This document shows positions 1-8,128 of a DNA stretch of 46,609 nt, piece after piece. The notes beneath the pieces were generated by a model, which had not been told where the DNA came from, made no database searches, and saw nothing but the letters and a program-made list of their open reading frames with translations. This DNA comes from Bryobacteraceae bacterium (lineage in GTDB: Bacteria; Acidobacteriota; Terriglobia; Bryobacterales; Bryobacteraceae). The stretch's first letter is position 1; each line of letters starts with the position of its first letter. The translations under genes and the position numbers were made by a program. The stretch covers positions 1 to 46,609 of the forward strand of contig JAIEMJ010000039.1 of assembly GCA_019752335.1 (NCBI GenBank), in the 5' to 3' direction.

Positions 1-833
1 GCGCGGTCACAGAGTGACATCGATCTATGGCAAATGGAGCTGAGCGGCAAACTGTCGCGCAGTCCGCTTTCCTCCACACTGCGGGATTGGGCGCCGCGGT
101 ATTCGCCCGACGGGACCCAGGTGGCCTTTAACTCCGAGCGCTCCGGTCAACCGCAGATCTGGGTCTCCAGCGCCGATGGCAGCGCTGCGCGCCAACTCAC
201 CTCGTTCAAAGGGGAGAGGGTCTTTGGGACGCGCTGGACGCCAGATGGCAAGAGACTGATCTTTCTGGCCGCGGATCCGAAAGGCGATCGGGCGTTCTTC
301 ATAATTGACGCGGCGGGCGGCAACGCCCGGCGCCTCACTGGGTGCGCGGGCAGGGACACATCCGGCGTATCCGCCGATGGCGAGTGGCTCTACTTTCGAA
401 GCACCCAAGCCGCGGGGAATCCGCTGATGAAAGTGCCGGCCGGCAGCCCGGAGAGCAAGCCCATGCTCGTAGTGGACCGCGGTGCCGGTCCGCTGGAGTC
501 TCCCGACGGCCAGTGGCTCTTCTATACGAGCGGCTTTAACACAGGGACGCTTTATCGAAAGGCCCATGACGGCTCAGGAGACGCGCTGGCCATTGCACCG
601 CAGGTGCGGAACTACAACTACGCGGCCACCCGAGACGGTGTCTTCTACATGGCCGGGAGCGACCCGAACCCGGCGATCTACTACTACGACCACGCCACCG
701 CGCGATCGCGCAAGATCGGCGACGTGCCGGGCGCCGCCGACTATGGCCTGACGGTCTCGCCGGACGCAAGACGATCCTGTTCGCCAAGCGCACCGGCGGC
801 TCCGACCTGATGCTGGTGGAGAACTACCGCTAA
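1..833 (+). CDS. C-terminal part of a PD40/TolB-type beta-propeller protein, frameshifted near its end
   Basis: The frame is open from the first base, so the gene starts outside the window. The translation carries repeated PD40 blades, for example RYSPDGTQVAFNSERSG, RWTPDGKRLIFLA and SADGEWLYFRS, as in TolB-like propellers. Proteins of this kind in Acidobacteriota are often fused to an N-terminal winged-helix or kinase domain; that part is not visible here. The reading frame runs into a premature TGA at 808-810. Removing the effect of one missing base after the GAC codon at 763-765 restores SPD(G)KTILFAKRTGGSDLMLVENYR and a TAA at 831-833, which is the tail I would expect for winged-helix/PD40 fusions. 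The change is either a real recent frameshift or a sequencing/assembly error; an expected GGC glycine codon reads GC. Function beyond a protein-protein or ligand-binding propeller cannot be told. Confidence 0.8.
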
Positions 834-991
834 GTTGCGATCCTAGTTTTGGGATGCGCAAAGCGGTAATCCTGGCGGCCGGACGCGGCTCTGGGTTTGT
901 TTTTCTCGTCGGTTACCGAAAAAGGCTCAGAAAAGAAAAAACTGCCCCTCCGGCTGTGCGGTGTGAATCCAAAGACGAGAGCATTCGTTCA

Positions 992-3367
992 GTGAAAATA
1001 AAGCACCTCCTCCTCAACCTCTCCTTCGCCGCCTCGCTGATCGCGCAGGACACGGCGGGAGTCGGGTCTGTCACCGGTACCGTGAAAAATTCCCAGGGCG
1101 AGGCTGCGGCGAGCGTGCGGGTTTGCGTCCAGTCCACCGCGCCCAGTTCTCAAGCCAGATGTGCGGCCACCGACGCCAAGGGCGTCTTCCACATTACGGA
1201 GGTCCGCGCCGGGACGTATCAGTTGGAAGTGACCGCGCCCAACCAGAAACCGGTGTTGAGCGCCGAGGTAAACGTTCGCGCCGGTCTCGAGGGCCGGGTC
1301 GACATCGCCCTGCCGGCCTTGGACGCGTTGCAGCAGAGCGTCACGGTTTCCGAGTCCCTGTTTGTCGCGCCGGAAGAAGTGAAGACTTCCAGCTTCCTGG
1401 TGCAGCGCTACGAGATCTTCAAGGCCGCCGGCGCGCAGCAGGACGTTTCGCGCTACGTGCAGACCTTGCCCGGCGTCGGCATCGGCACCAACGACTTCCG
1501 CAATGACCTCATCGTGCGCGGCGGCAGCCCGCTCGAAAATCTCTTTGTCGTGGACAACGTCGAGATTCCGAACATCAATAACTTCGCCAACTTCGCCTCG
1601 GCAGGCGGTACCACCAGCATCCTCGACGCGGACCTCATCCGCGACGTCAACTTCATGAGCGGCGGCTATCCGGCGCCGTTTATCAATCGCACCTCCAGCG
1701 TGCTGCAAATCGCCCAGCGCGAAGGAAGCCGCGAAGCCTTCAGCGGCCGGGTGTCGCTCGGCTCGGCGGGTTTGGGTGCAATTCTGGAAGGGCCGCTCAA
1801 GGGGAAGCGCGGCTCCTGGGTCTTCTCCGGCAAGCGCAGTTTCCTCGATGCCTTCACCAAGGACGTCGGCTTCGGCGGCGTGCCGGTGAACTATAACTAC
1901 AACACGAAGGTGCTTTATGACTTCGGCCCGCGTGACCGCGTCTGGCTCGTCAATTTCACCGCCATCGACAACATTCGTCTGGGCCTCACCGACAAGAAAA
2001 AAGACGACGACCCGGACCGCAATCCCGAACTCGACTTTCTCGATATTCGCTACAAAGGCTGGCGGTCCGCCACCGGCTTTAACTGGCAGCGCCTGCTGGG
2101 CGAGCGCGGCGTCGGGTTACTGGGCGTGACGCACTCGGAAGCAAACGTCAACCAGTCCACGAAGGACTTACTCAAATTCGGCCGCCCCGGCTCTTCGGTC
2201 TCTGACTTAATCGCCAACACCCCGTTTCTTTTTCAGGAGAATAACCGCGAAGGTGAGAGCACCATCAAATACGACCTCACCACTTACTTGCCTGTGTTCG
2301 ACAAAATCCAGGCCGGCGGCAGCTTCAAGATCTTCCGCATTCGTTACAATACGCGGCAGCCCTTCGGCAACGACAATCCTTATTCCCCCATCCAGAACCT
2401 GAATCCATTCTTTCTGGCCCGTAGCTTCGTCGCGAATCAGACCGGGGCCTATGTGCAGTCCAGTAAGAACCTGGGGGCACGGCTGAATCTCACCTGGGGC
2501 GGACGGCTGGATAACTTCCAGATCTTGGGCCAAACGAAATTCAGCCCGCGCGTCGGACTCAGTTACCAATTGACGAGTAAGTTGAGCCTGCGCGGCAGTT
2601 ACGGCACTTACTATCAGCAACCCCAATTTCTCTTCGTCGAGGCGTTTCCTCAGAATCGCGGACTCAGTCCCATTCGCGCCAATCACTACGTGGCCGGTAT
2701 CTCCTACATTTTGAGCCCCACCCTCCGTTTCACCGTGGAAACTTACCGCAAGGACTACGCGAACTACCCGGTGGCTACACAGTTCCCCAGCTTCTCCCTG
2801 GCCAACTCCGGCGACACCTTCGCCGTCACCGACATTCTGCTCCCTTACGCCAGCGCGGGCCGCGGGCGGGTGCGCGGCCTGGAGTTCTTCATCGAGAAGA
2901 AGTTCAGCGCGCGTTGGTACGGCCAAACGAACGTCGCTTTCTCGCGCACGCGGCACGCCGGGCTGGACGGCGTGCTGCGCCCCGGCACCTACGACTATCC
3001 GGTGATCTTCAACGCCGTGGGCGGCTACAAGCTCCGCAAGACCTGGGACGTCTCCGCGCGCTTCGTCTATTTGTCGGGTAAGCCGTTTACGCCCTTCAAT
3101 GAGCCTCTGTCGCGCAGCCAGAATCGCGGCATCTTCGACTTGACGCGGGTCAACGCGCTCCGGGCGCCCGACTATTTCCGCTTGGACCTGCGGGTGGACA
3201 AGACCTTCACCGTCCGCGGCAAGCCCCTGCTGGTCTTCTTCGGCGCGCAGAACGCCACCAACCGGCGGAACATCGCCCAAGTGGATTGGGACCGGCGCGC
3301 GAACGCCACCCGCCTCAATCGCCAACTCGGCCTCTTCCCCAACATCGGTCTGGACTGGCGCTTCTAG
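992..3367 (+). CDS. TonB-dependent receptor with carboxypeptidase-regulatory-like N-terminus
   Basis: Outer-membrane beta-barrel of 791 residues for energised uptake of an unknown substrate. I take the GTG at 992 as the start because it gives a signal peptide (MKIKHLLLNLSFAASLIAQ). The frame is open further upstream to an ATG at 854, but that stretch does not look like protein. After the signal, about residues 25-115, comes an Ig-like CarboxypepD_reg domain (GSVTGTVKNSQGEAAASV...GVFHITEVRAGTYQLEV). A plug domain follows (DVSRYVQTLPGVG, then DLIVRGGSPLENLFVVDNVEIP), then a barrel rich in alternating aromatic strands. The chain ends in ...NIGLDWRF, with the terminal Phe typical of outer-membrane proteins. 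No TonB partner genes are nearby. It stands alone between the propeller gene and a convergent M1 peptidase, so the substrate cannot be inferred from context. Confidence 0.9.
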   Translation: MKIKHLLLNLSFAASLIAQDTAGVGSVTGTVKNSQGEAAASVRVCVQSTAPSSQARCAATDAKGVFHITEVRAGTYQLEVTAPNQKPVLSAEVNVRAGLEGRVDIALPALDALQQSVTVSESLFVAPEEVKTSSFLVQRYEIFKAAGAQQDVSRYVQTLPGVGIGTNDFRNDLIVRGGSPLENLFVVDNVEIPNINNFANFASAGGTTSILDADLIRDVNFMSGGYPAPFINRTSSVLQIAQREGSREAFSGRVSLGSAGLGAILEGPLKGKRGSWVFSGKRSFLDAFTKDVGFGGVPVNYNYNTKVLYDFGPRDRVWLVNFTAIDNIRLGLTDKKKDDDPDRNPELDFLDIRYKGWRSATGFNWQRLLGERGVGLLGVTHSEANVNQSTKDLLKFGRPGSSVSDLIANTPFLFQENNREGESTIKYDLTTYLPVFDKIQAGGSFKIFRIRYNTRQPFGNDNPYSPIQNLNPFFLARSFVANQTGAYVQSSKNLGARLNLTWGGRLDNFQILGQTKFSPRVGLSYQLTSKLSLRGSYGTYYQQPQFLFVEAFPQNRGLSPIRANHYVAGISYILSPTLRFTVETYRKDYANYPVATQFPSFSLANSGDTFAVTDILLPYASAGRGRVRGLEFFIEKKFSARWYGQTNVAFSRTRHAGLDGVLRPGTYDYPVIFNAVGGYKLRKTWDVSARFVYLSGKPFTPFNEPLSRSQNRGIFDLTRVNALRAPDYFRLDLRVDKTFTVRGKPLLVFFGAQNATNRRNIAQVDWDRRANATRLNRQLGLFPNIGLDWRF

Positions 3368-3427
3368 TACTGTCGCCGTGTGGTTGGTCGCTTTTCCCGT
3401 GCTTCCGAAGTGAAGCGAAAACCGGAG

Positions 3428-3532
3428 AGCCCGCCGCGTAAGCGGTGGGGCACGTTTCGACGTTTTGCCGCGAAAACCCCAGCAAAACCGGAATATACTG
3501 CGTGCTAGGCCCCATCGCTTACGCGATGGGCT
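3428..3532. repeat. Inverted pair of REP-like hairpins between convergent genes
   Basis: Two 24-base units, 3428-3451 and 3509-3532, lie in opposite orientation. Read in the same direction they differ at only three positions. Each folds on itself: stem 3430-3437 with 3442-3449 around loop GTAA, and stem 3511-3518 with 3523-3530 around loop TTAC. The pair therefore looks like a REPIN/BIME-type doublet. It occupies the space between the receptor stop at 3367 and the M1 peptidase stop at 3582, and could also end transcription from both sides, although there is no clear T-run. Confidence 0.7.
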
Positions 3533-3581
3533 ATCCGGGTTTCGCGAGCCGAGGACTTAGAAGCTCAGAAATACAATAGCG

Positions 3582-5954
3582 TTAGTGCCGCAGCACGGCA
3601 TGGCCCGGATCCAGGCTCACCTTCGTGGCCGGCGCGGGTAGCTTCACGGTGAACTCCACCGGCTCGGATGAAGTCCGCACCCAATGAATGACCGGTTTCC
3701 CCGTGCGCAACTGAATCTCTATGGGGACATCGATGCTGAAGTCGTCGTCGGTGCCCGTCTGCTTTACGGTGCCCGTCACCACCAGGCCCTTCACCGATTG
3801 GGTCATTTGCAGCGTGGGTACGCCGGTGCCATAAACCCAGCTTTCGAAGAACGGCCCAAGCGCTTTCTTGCCGCCTTCGCCCATCACCTCGACGGCCAGC
3901 CGCTCGACGTCTTCCGTGGAGACCGGCGTCAGATGGTAGCGGCGTTCGAGCTCGGCGAGGAGCTTGAGGAAAGCCGGGTCGCCCATGCGGCGGCGGAGCA
4001 TGTGGAGGATCCAGGCGCCCTTCTCGTAGGTGATTGACTGCCATGCGCCCGGTGACTGCGAATTCTGTAGCCGGAAGCCCCAGACGATCGGCCCGGTGGA
4101 CTCGACGGTTTCGCCCTTCTCGTTGGTCTTCAGCAACCGGTCGCGGAAGGTTTCGAGCACCACGTCGACGGCCTTGGGACCGCGGCGCTTTTCGAGGTAA
4201 AGCAGCGAGGAGTAATTGGCGAGCGCCTCCATCAACCAGTCATCTTCCGAACGCGCCGGCGTCACCGAATTGCCCCACCATTGGTGGGCGATTTCGTGCG
4301 ACTGCAGGAGTTCGTTGAAGAACGGCCCGACGTCGGTAGCGCGGCGTTCTTCGAGGTAATTCAGCGTGGAGAGATAGATCAGGCCGGGGAAGCCTTGGCC
4401 GAAGCGGCCCGGGATCGGCGTGACGTTGAGGCTGGTGAGCGGCGGGGCGCCGAAGCGGGCGGACATGAAGTCGAGGGCGTCCATCAGGTCGGCGCCGAGC
4501 GTTGAGAGGCGGTCGGCCGGGCTCGGCTGAATGGTGGGCGACATGACGGGCAAGTCCGGCCGGCGCGGTCGGCCGAACTGCGGTTGCTGCGGGGGCGCAA
4601 AGAGCACAGGCGGAGCGCTGAGCCCGGTTTCGAGCTTCTCATTGGCGTAGACATCCAGGTGATAGACGCCGCGGGACTGACGGTTGCGCGTGAACCTACC
4701 GAGGTTGAAGCCGAGCAAGCGCACGGGGGCGGCGGTCTTCCAGGAGTCAATGCGCGTATCGCCCTCAAGCTTGCTCTCGACGAGGTCGCCGGCGGAGACC
4801 AGCGTGAGCGCGGCGGGATAGCGGAAGGTGGCTTCGTGCCGGGCGAACTGCAAGCCGCGCTGCGGGTACCAGTTGGTCCGCGCAGCCATGAAGTAGACAC
4901 CGTTGCCGGCCTCACGGATCACTTCGCCTTCCTGCTCGAACTCGATTTCATAAGCGCGGCCAGCCTCCAGTGGCTTCGCGGGCAGGACGAGAAACGTCTC
5001 GTTCTGCTCGGCGCGAAACAGACCGGCGCGGATGCTGTCGCGTTGCAGGAATTCGGCGGGCTCGCCGTTCACGCGCACCTGCTGGATGCGCATGCGGGGC
5101 GAAATGTCGAAAGGAATGGCGGGTTCGCCGGAGTCGCGCGGCAAAACGGTAAGGCGAGTAGCGACGCGTGTTTTCAAGTCCGCGGCGACGCGCACATCGA
5201 GCTTCACCGCGTCGATGCGCAAGCCGGCCGGCTTCGCCGGACCCTGCAGCGCGCGGCGGCTCTTGCCTGTGAAGCTGCACCAGACATCGAAGAAGCGCCC
5301 GGCTTCGCGCGTGACGAACTGGCCGACGACGACGCGGGCCTGATCCCGGCCGTCCACCAACAAGTCAAAGTTGCCCAAGGGACTGCCGGAGAGGATCGCG
5401 TAAAAGAGCGAGCGGTCCGCCGGGCGCCCGGCCAGCAGATCCTGCACCAGGCGCAATTCCATGCTCTCGGCGACATTGCGCACGGAGGCTTCGTAGCGCT
5501 GGCGGAGGACGAGCCCCATTTCGACGGCCGGCTTCAGGCCGCCGGGGCTCGCTTCGAGTTGGCGCATCAGGTCCGCCGCGGTGCCATCGGTGAACAGCAT
5601 CAGCATGTTCTCAAAGCGGCTGGCGAGGTTGGGCGACTTCGTAAAGTGGGCCAGCGCGCCGCGCTCGCCGCGCGTGGGCGGCATCAGCAGCACTTCGGCT
5701 TCGCCGCTATCCACCTGGGCACTGAAGATGGCCGCGAGCGGCGCGCCCTCAATGGGCTTCGAGAAGATAATCAGGCCTTCGGTGAAGAAGAGCTTGATGT
5801 CCTCGCGGTCGAGCTTCACGTCGCGGACGCGATAACAACGGTCAGGGTCGAGCGAGATTTCGCGCACTTGCGCCGCCAGCGAAGCAGCTTTCGAAACGGC
5901 GTCGGCGGGCCACAAGGGAACGGCGGCGAGGAGCAAAAGAATCAAGGCACGCAC
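3582..5954 (-). CDS. Exported M1-family zinc metallopeptidase
   Basis: A 790-residue protein with a signal peptide (MRALILLLLAAVPLWPADA). The gluzincin site is intact: H553-E-I-A-H557 followed by E576, which is HExxH-x18-E, within SHEIAHQWWG and DDWLMEALANYSSLL. The GxMEN exopeptidase motif of classical aminopeptidases is not present; the equivalent stretch reads RFGQGFPGLIYLST, as in bacterial M1 relatives of uncertain specificity. The residues before it form a long N-terminal region of unknown fold, followed by the saddle domain usual for M1. It probably degrades peptides in the periplasm. It is divergent from the M20 peptidase gene with only 22 bases between the starts, so the two probably share a regulatory region. 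Confidence 0.88.
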   Translation of the reverse strand: MRALILLLLAAVPLWPADAVSKAASLAAQVREISLDPDRCYRVRDVKLDREDIKLFFTEGLIIFSKPIEGAPLAAIFSAQVDSGEAEVLLMPPTRGERGALAHFTKSPNLASRFENMLMLFTDGTAADLMRQLEASPGGLKPAVEMGLVLRQRYEASVRNVAESMELRLVQDLLAGRPADRSLFYAILSGSPLGNFDLLVDGRDQARVVVGQFVTREAGRFFDVWCSFTGKSRRALQGPAKPAGLRIDAVKLDVRVAADLKTRVATRLTVLPRDSGEPAIPFDISPRMRIQQVRVNGEPAEFLQRDSIRAGLFRAEQNETFLVLPAKPLEAGRAYEIEFEQEGEVIREAGNGVYFMAARTNWYPQRGLQFARHEATFRYPAALTLVSAGDLVESKLEGDTRIDSWKTAAPVRLLGFNLGRFTRNRQSRGVYHLDVYANEKLETGLSAPPVLFAPPQQPQFGRPRRPDLPVMSPTIQPSPADRLSTLGADLMDALDFMSARFGAPPLTSLNVTPIPGRFGQGFPGLIYLSTLNYLEERRATDVGPFFNELLQSHEIAHQWWGNSVTPARSEDDWLMEALANYSSLLYLEKRRGPKAVDVVLETFRDRLLKTNEKGETVESTGPIVWGFRLQNSQSPGAWQSITYEKGAWILHMLRRRMGDPAFLKLLAELERRYHLTPVSTEDVERLAVEVMGEGGKKALGPFFESWVYGTGVPTLQMTQSVKGLVVTGTVKQTGTDDDFSIDVPIEIQLRTGKPVIHWVRTSSEPVEFTVKLPAPATKVSLDPGHAVLRH

Positions 5955-5976
5955 GCCTTTAGTGTATCCTCCAGGG

Positions 5977-7254
5977 ATGACTTTTCCGCGTTGGACTCTG
6001 CTCTTGCTCTGCTACGCCGCCGCGGCGCAAACACCTGAGCGCGCCATGCTGGCCGCGATTGAGCGCGATGCCCCGCAGGCCGTCGCGTTGCTCGAAAAGC
6101 TGGTGAACCAGAACTCGGGCACGTTCCACCGCGCTGGCGTCGCCGCGGTGGCGGCGATGATGGACGCCGAACTGCGCGCCCTGGGCTTCGAAACCAAGCT
6201 GCTGCCCGGTGACGCCCTCGGCCGCGGACCCCATCTTTCCGCCCGCCGCAAGAACGCGCGACTGGGCAAGCCGCTGCTGTTGATCGGCCATATGGACACC
6301 GTCTTTGAGCCGTCCAGCCCCTTTCAGCGCTTTGAGCGCAAAGGCGACCAGGCGACGGGGCCTGGGGTGAACGACATGAAGGGCGGCCTGGTGGTGATGC
6401 TTTCGGCCTTGAAAGCGCTGCAGCAGGCCAGCCTGCTGGAGGGCGCGCCGATTGAGATCTTCCTTACCGGTGACGAAGAGGCGCCCGGCAATCCGGTGGC
6501 TGCCGCGCGCCGCGATCTGATCGCGGCCGGCAAAAACGCGCGGGCGGCTTTATGTTTTGAGAGCGGCCGCCGCATCGGCGAGTCGGACTACATCTCCACC
6601 GCCCGCCGGGGCTTTCTAGGCTGGGAACTGCGCTCCACCGGCGTCGCGGGCCACTCCGGGCGCATCTTCACGGAGTCGCTCGGGCACGGCGCCATCTATG
6701 AGGTCAGCCGCGTCCTCAGCCAATTTCACGATCAACTGCGCGAGCCCAACCTGACTTTCAGCGTCGGGCTGGTGCTGGGCGGCTCCAGCGTGAAGGCCGA
6801 CGCCGAAGGCGCCGCCACCGCCCAGGGTAAGCCCAACATCATCCCCGGCGAGGCCCTGGCGCGCGGCGACATTCGCGCGCTGACGCAAGAGCAGGTGTCG
6901 CGCGTGAAGGACAAGATGTACGCCATCGTCGCCAAGAGCCTGCCCGGCACAAAGAGCGAGATCCGCTTCAACGAGGACGGCTATCCGGCGATGGCGCCGT
7001 CGCCGGGCAACAAGCGGTTGCTCGCCGCGGTGAACGAGGCCAGCCGCCGCGCGGGCCTGCCAGAAGCGCAGGAGTTGGACCCGATGGAGCGCGGCGCGGG
7101 CGACATTTCGTTCATCGCGCCTTACGTCGATTCGCTGACGGGGATGGGCGCGATTGGCGGCGGAGCGCACGCCGTGGGCGAGTCCGTCGATTTGGCCAGC
7201 TTGCCGCGCACCATTCAGCGGGCAGCGGTCGCCATACTCAGCTTGTCGAAGTAG
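5977..7254 (+). CDS. Exported M20-family peptidase (glutamate carboxypeptidase-like)
   Basis: A 425-residue zinc hydrolase of the M20/CPG2 type. The ATG at 5977 gives a signal peptide (MTFPRWTLLLLCYAAAAQ); a GTG at 5962 is possible but less likely. Metal and catalytic residues are visible: H105-M-D107 in LLLIGHMDTVF, D133 in GPGVNDMKGG, and the E167-E168 pair in LTGDEEAPG. A late GGGAHAVGE motif supplies the last metal histidine. Members of this family remove C-terminal glutamate or cleave dipeptides and N-acyl amino acids; the exact substrate is unknown. Together with the divergent M1 peptidase it suggests breakdown of extracellular peptides. Confidence 0.88.
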   Translation: MTFPRWTLLLLCYAAAAQTPERAMLAAIERDAPQAVALLEKLVNQNSGTFHRAGVAAVAAMMDAELRALGFETKLLPGDALGRGPHLSARRKNARLGKPLLLIGHMDTVFEPSSPFQRFERKGDQATGPGVNDMKGGLVVMLSALKALQQASLLEGAPIEIFLTGDEEAPGNPVAAARRDLIAAGKNARAALCFESGRRIGESDYISTARRGFLGWELRSTGVAGHSGRIFTESLGHGAIYEVSRVLSQFHDQLREPNLTFSVGLVLGGSSVKADAEGAATAQGKPNIIPGEALARGDIRALTQEQVSRVKDKMYAIVAKSLPGTKSEIRFNEDGYPAMAPSPGNKRLLAAVNEASRRAGLPEAQELDPMERGAGDISFIAPYVDSLTGMGAIGGGAHAVGESVDLASLPRTIQRAAVAILSLSK

Positions 7255-7293
7255 CCCGCCGCGTTAGAAGCCCAGAAAAAATCGGCAGAGGTG

Positions 7294-7430
7294 CCATTAA
7301 CGAACCCCGACCGTCAGGGAGGGGATGCTTGGACTGCGAGCATATTCCTGTGCATCTGAATTTATTGGGCTTTTTGACCGCTGGGGCTCGCCAGGCCATC
7401 CCCTCCCTGACGGTCGGGGTTCGTTAATGG
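7294..7430. repeat. Perfect 34-bp inverted repeat with 69-base spacer (REPIN-like element)
   Basis: The arms 7294-7327 and 7397-7430 are exact reverse complements over 34 bases. Pairing continues imperfectly into the spacer, for example CGAGC near 7337 with GCTCG at 7386-7390. The core of each arm (CCCTCCCTGACGGTCGGGG) is REP-like. The element lies directly upstream of the toxin-antitoxin pair and in the gene-free stretch 7255-7625. I see no ORF in the spacer. The structure fits a non-autonomous element mobilised by a Y1/RAYT transposase, or a very stable transcription terminator after the M20 gene. Confidence 0.85.
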
Positions 7431-7625
7431 GCCGGAAGCCGGGCGGGGCACGGTCACGAATTATGCCGTTTTTATGGTGCGATAGAAGGCCCTGATCTCG
7501 GCCTCGCTCAGGCGGCGGCGTTAGCAGCAGGGCCAGCAGCCTGCTGGACGATCACCCTGGTTCCAGAACTTGCACCCTGCAACGACCGATTTCCGGTAGT
7601 GTGGAAGAAGGAGGGAATGCCGCCA

Positions 7626-7883
7626 ATGCAACTGAGTATGGAAATTCCAGATGAATTCGCCGCCGCGCTTCAGGCGCAGGCGCAGGCACAGGGCGTTTCC
7701 CCCAACAGCTTGGTTAGCCGCATCGTGCAGAGCACGTTGAAGGCGGACGTTGCCCCTCCGCCGGCCAGCAAGCCGCTTAAGACTGGGCGTGGCATGCTTG
7801 CCAAGTATGGCCCCGCTCCTTCCGCTGAAGAGATCGATGAGAACCGGCGCGACATGTTCCGCAATTTCGCTCAGGACTCTTGA
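7626..7883 (+). CDS. VapB-like antitoxin
   Basis: An 85-residue protein beginning MQLSMEIPDEFAAALQAQAQ, with the SPNSLVSRIVQ segment expected of a ribbon-helix-helix DNA-binding domain. The C-terminal tail, GMLAKYGPAPSAEEIDENRRDMF, resembles the toxin-neutralising segment of VapB antitoxins. A strong Shine-Dalgarno (AAGGAGG, 7608-7614) precedes two possible ATGs, at 7617 and 7626. I prefer 7626 because the spacing of 11 bases is more workable than 2. The stop overlaps the start of the PIN-domain gene by one base (TGATG), the usual layout for co-translated toxin-antitoxin pairs. Such antitoxins also repress their own promoter. Confidence 0.75.
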   Translation: MQLSMEIPDEFAAALQAQAQAQGVSPNSLVSRIVQSTLKADVAPPPASKPLKTGRGMLAKYGPAPSAEEIDENRRDMFRNFAQDS

Positions 7884-8128
7884 TGATCGCTGGCGTCGCG
7901 GATACTCATACCGCAATTTGGCATCTCTTCGACGACGTAAGGCTTTCGAAGACGGCTGGCGATTTCATCGACCACGCGGCCGCCGCCGGATGCGGGATTG
8001 CCGTTTCCTCCATTAGCCTGGCCGCGATCGTTTACCTGGTTGAAAAGGGGCGGCTGACGCCGAATGTATATCCGGACGTAAAGGCGGCACTTACGGATAT
8101 TGAACACGTTTTCAGGAAGTTCCTTTAA
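7883..8128 (+). pseudogene. VapC-like PIN-domain toxin, truncated at the C-terminus
   Basis: The start of a PIN domain is clear (GVADTHTAIWHLFDDVRLS, then GIAVSSISLAAIVYLVEKGRL), with the first acidic residue in ADTH and the conserved Glu of the YLVEKGR helix. The protein stops at 81 residues, whereas VapC toxins run to about 130. The distal part with the other acidic residues (the usual ADR and DG stretches) is missing. The toxin should therefore be inactive as a ribonuclease. The break falls close to 8125, exactly where the lower-GC HEPN gene on the other strand ends. An insertion or recombination there probably removed the tail. Confidence 0.75.

Noticed and set aside
4584-6038. 484-residue open frame antisense to the M1 peptidase
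   Set aside because: Rich in His, Arg and Ala with no motif; it is the mirror of the GC-rich codon pattern of the real gene.
7461-7520. Minus-strand RRRLSEAEIRAFYRTIKTA followed by a stop
   Set aside because: It looks like the end of a protein, but is closed by an in-frame stop only 20 codons upstream; too short to call even as a pseudogene.
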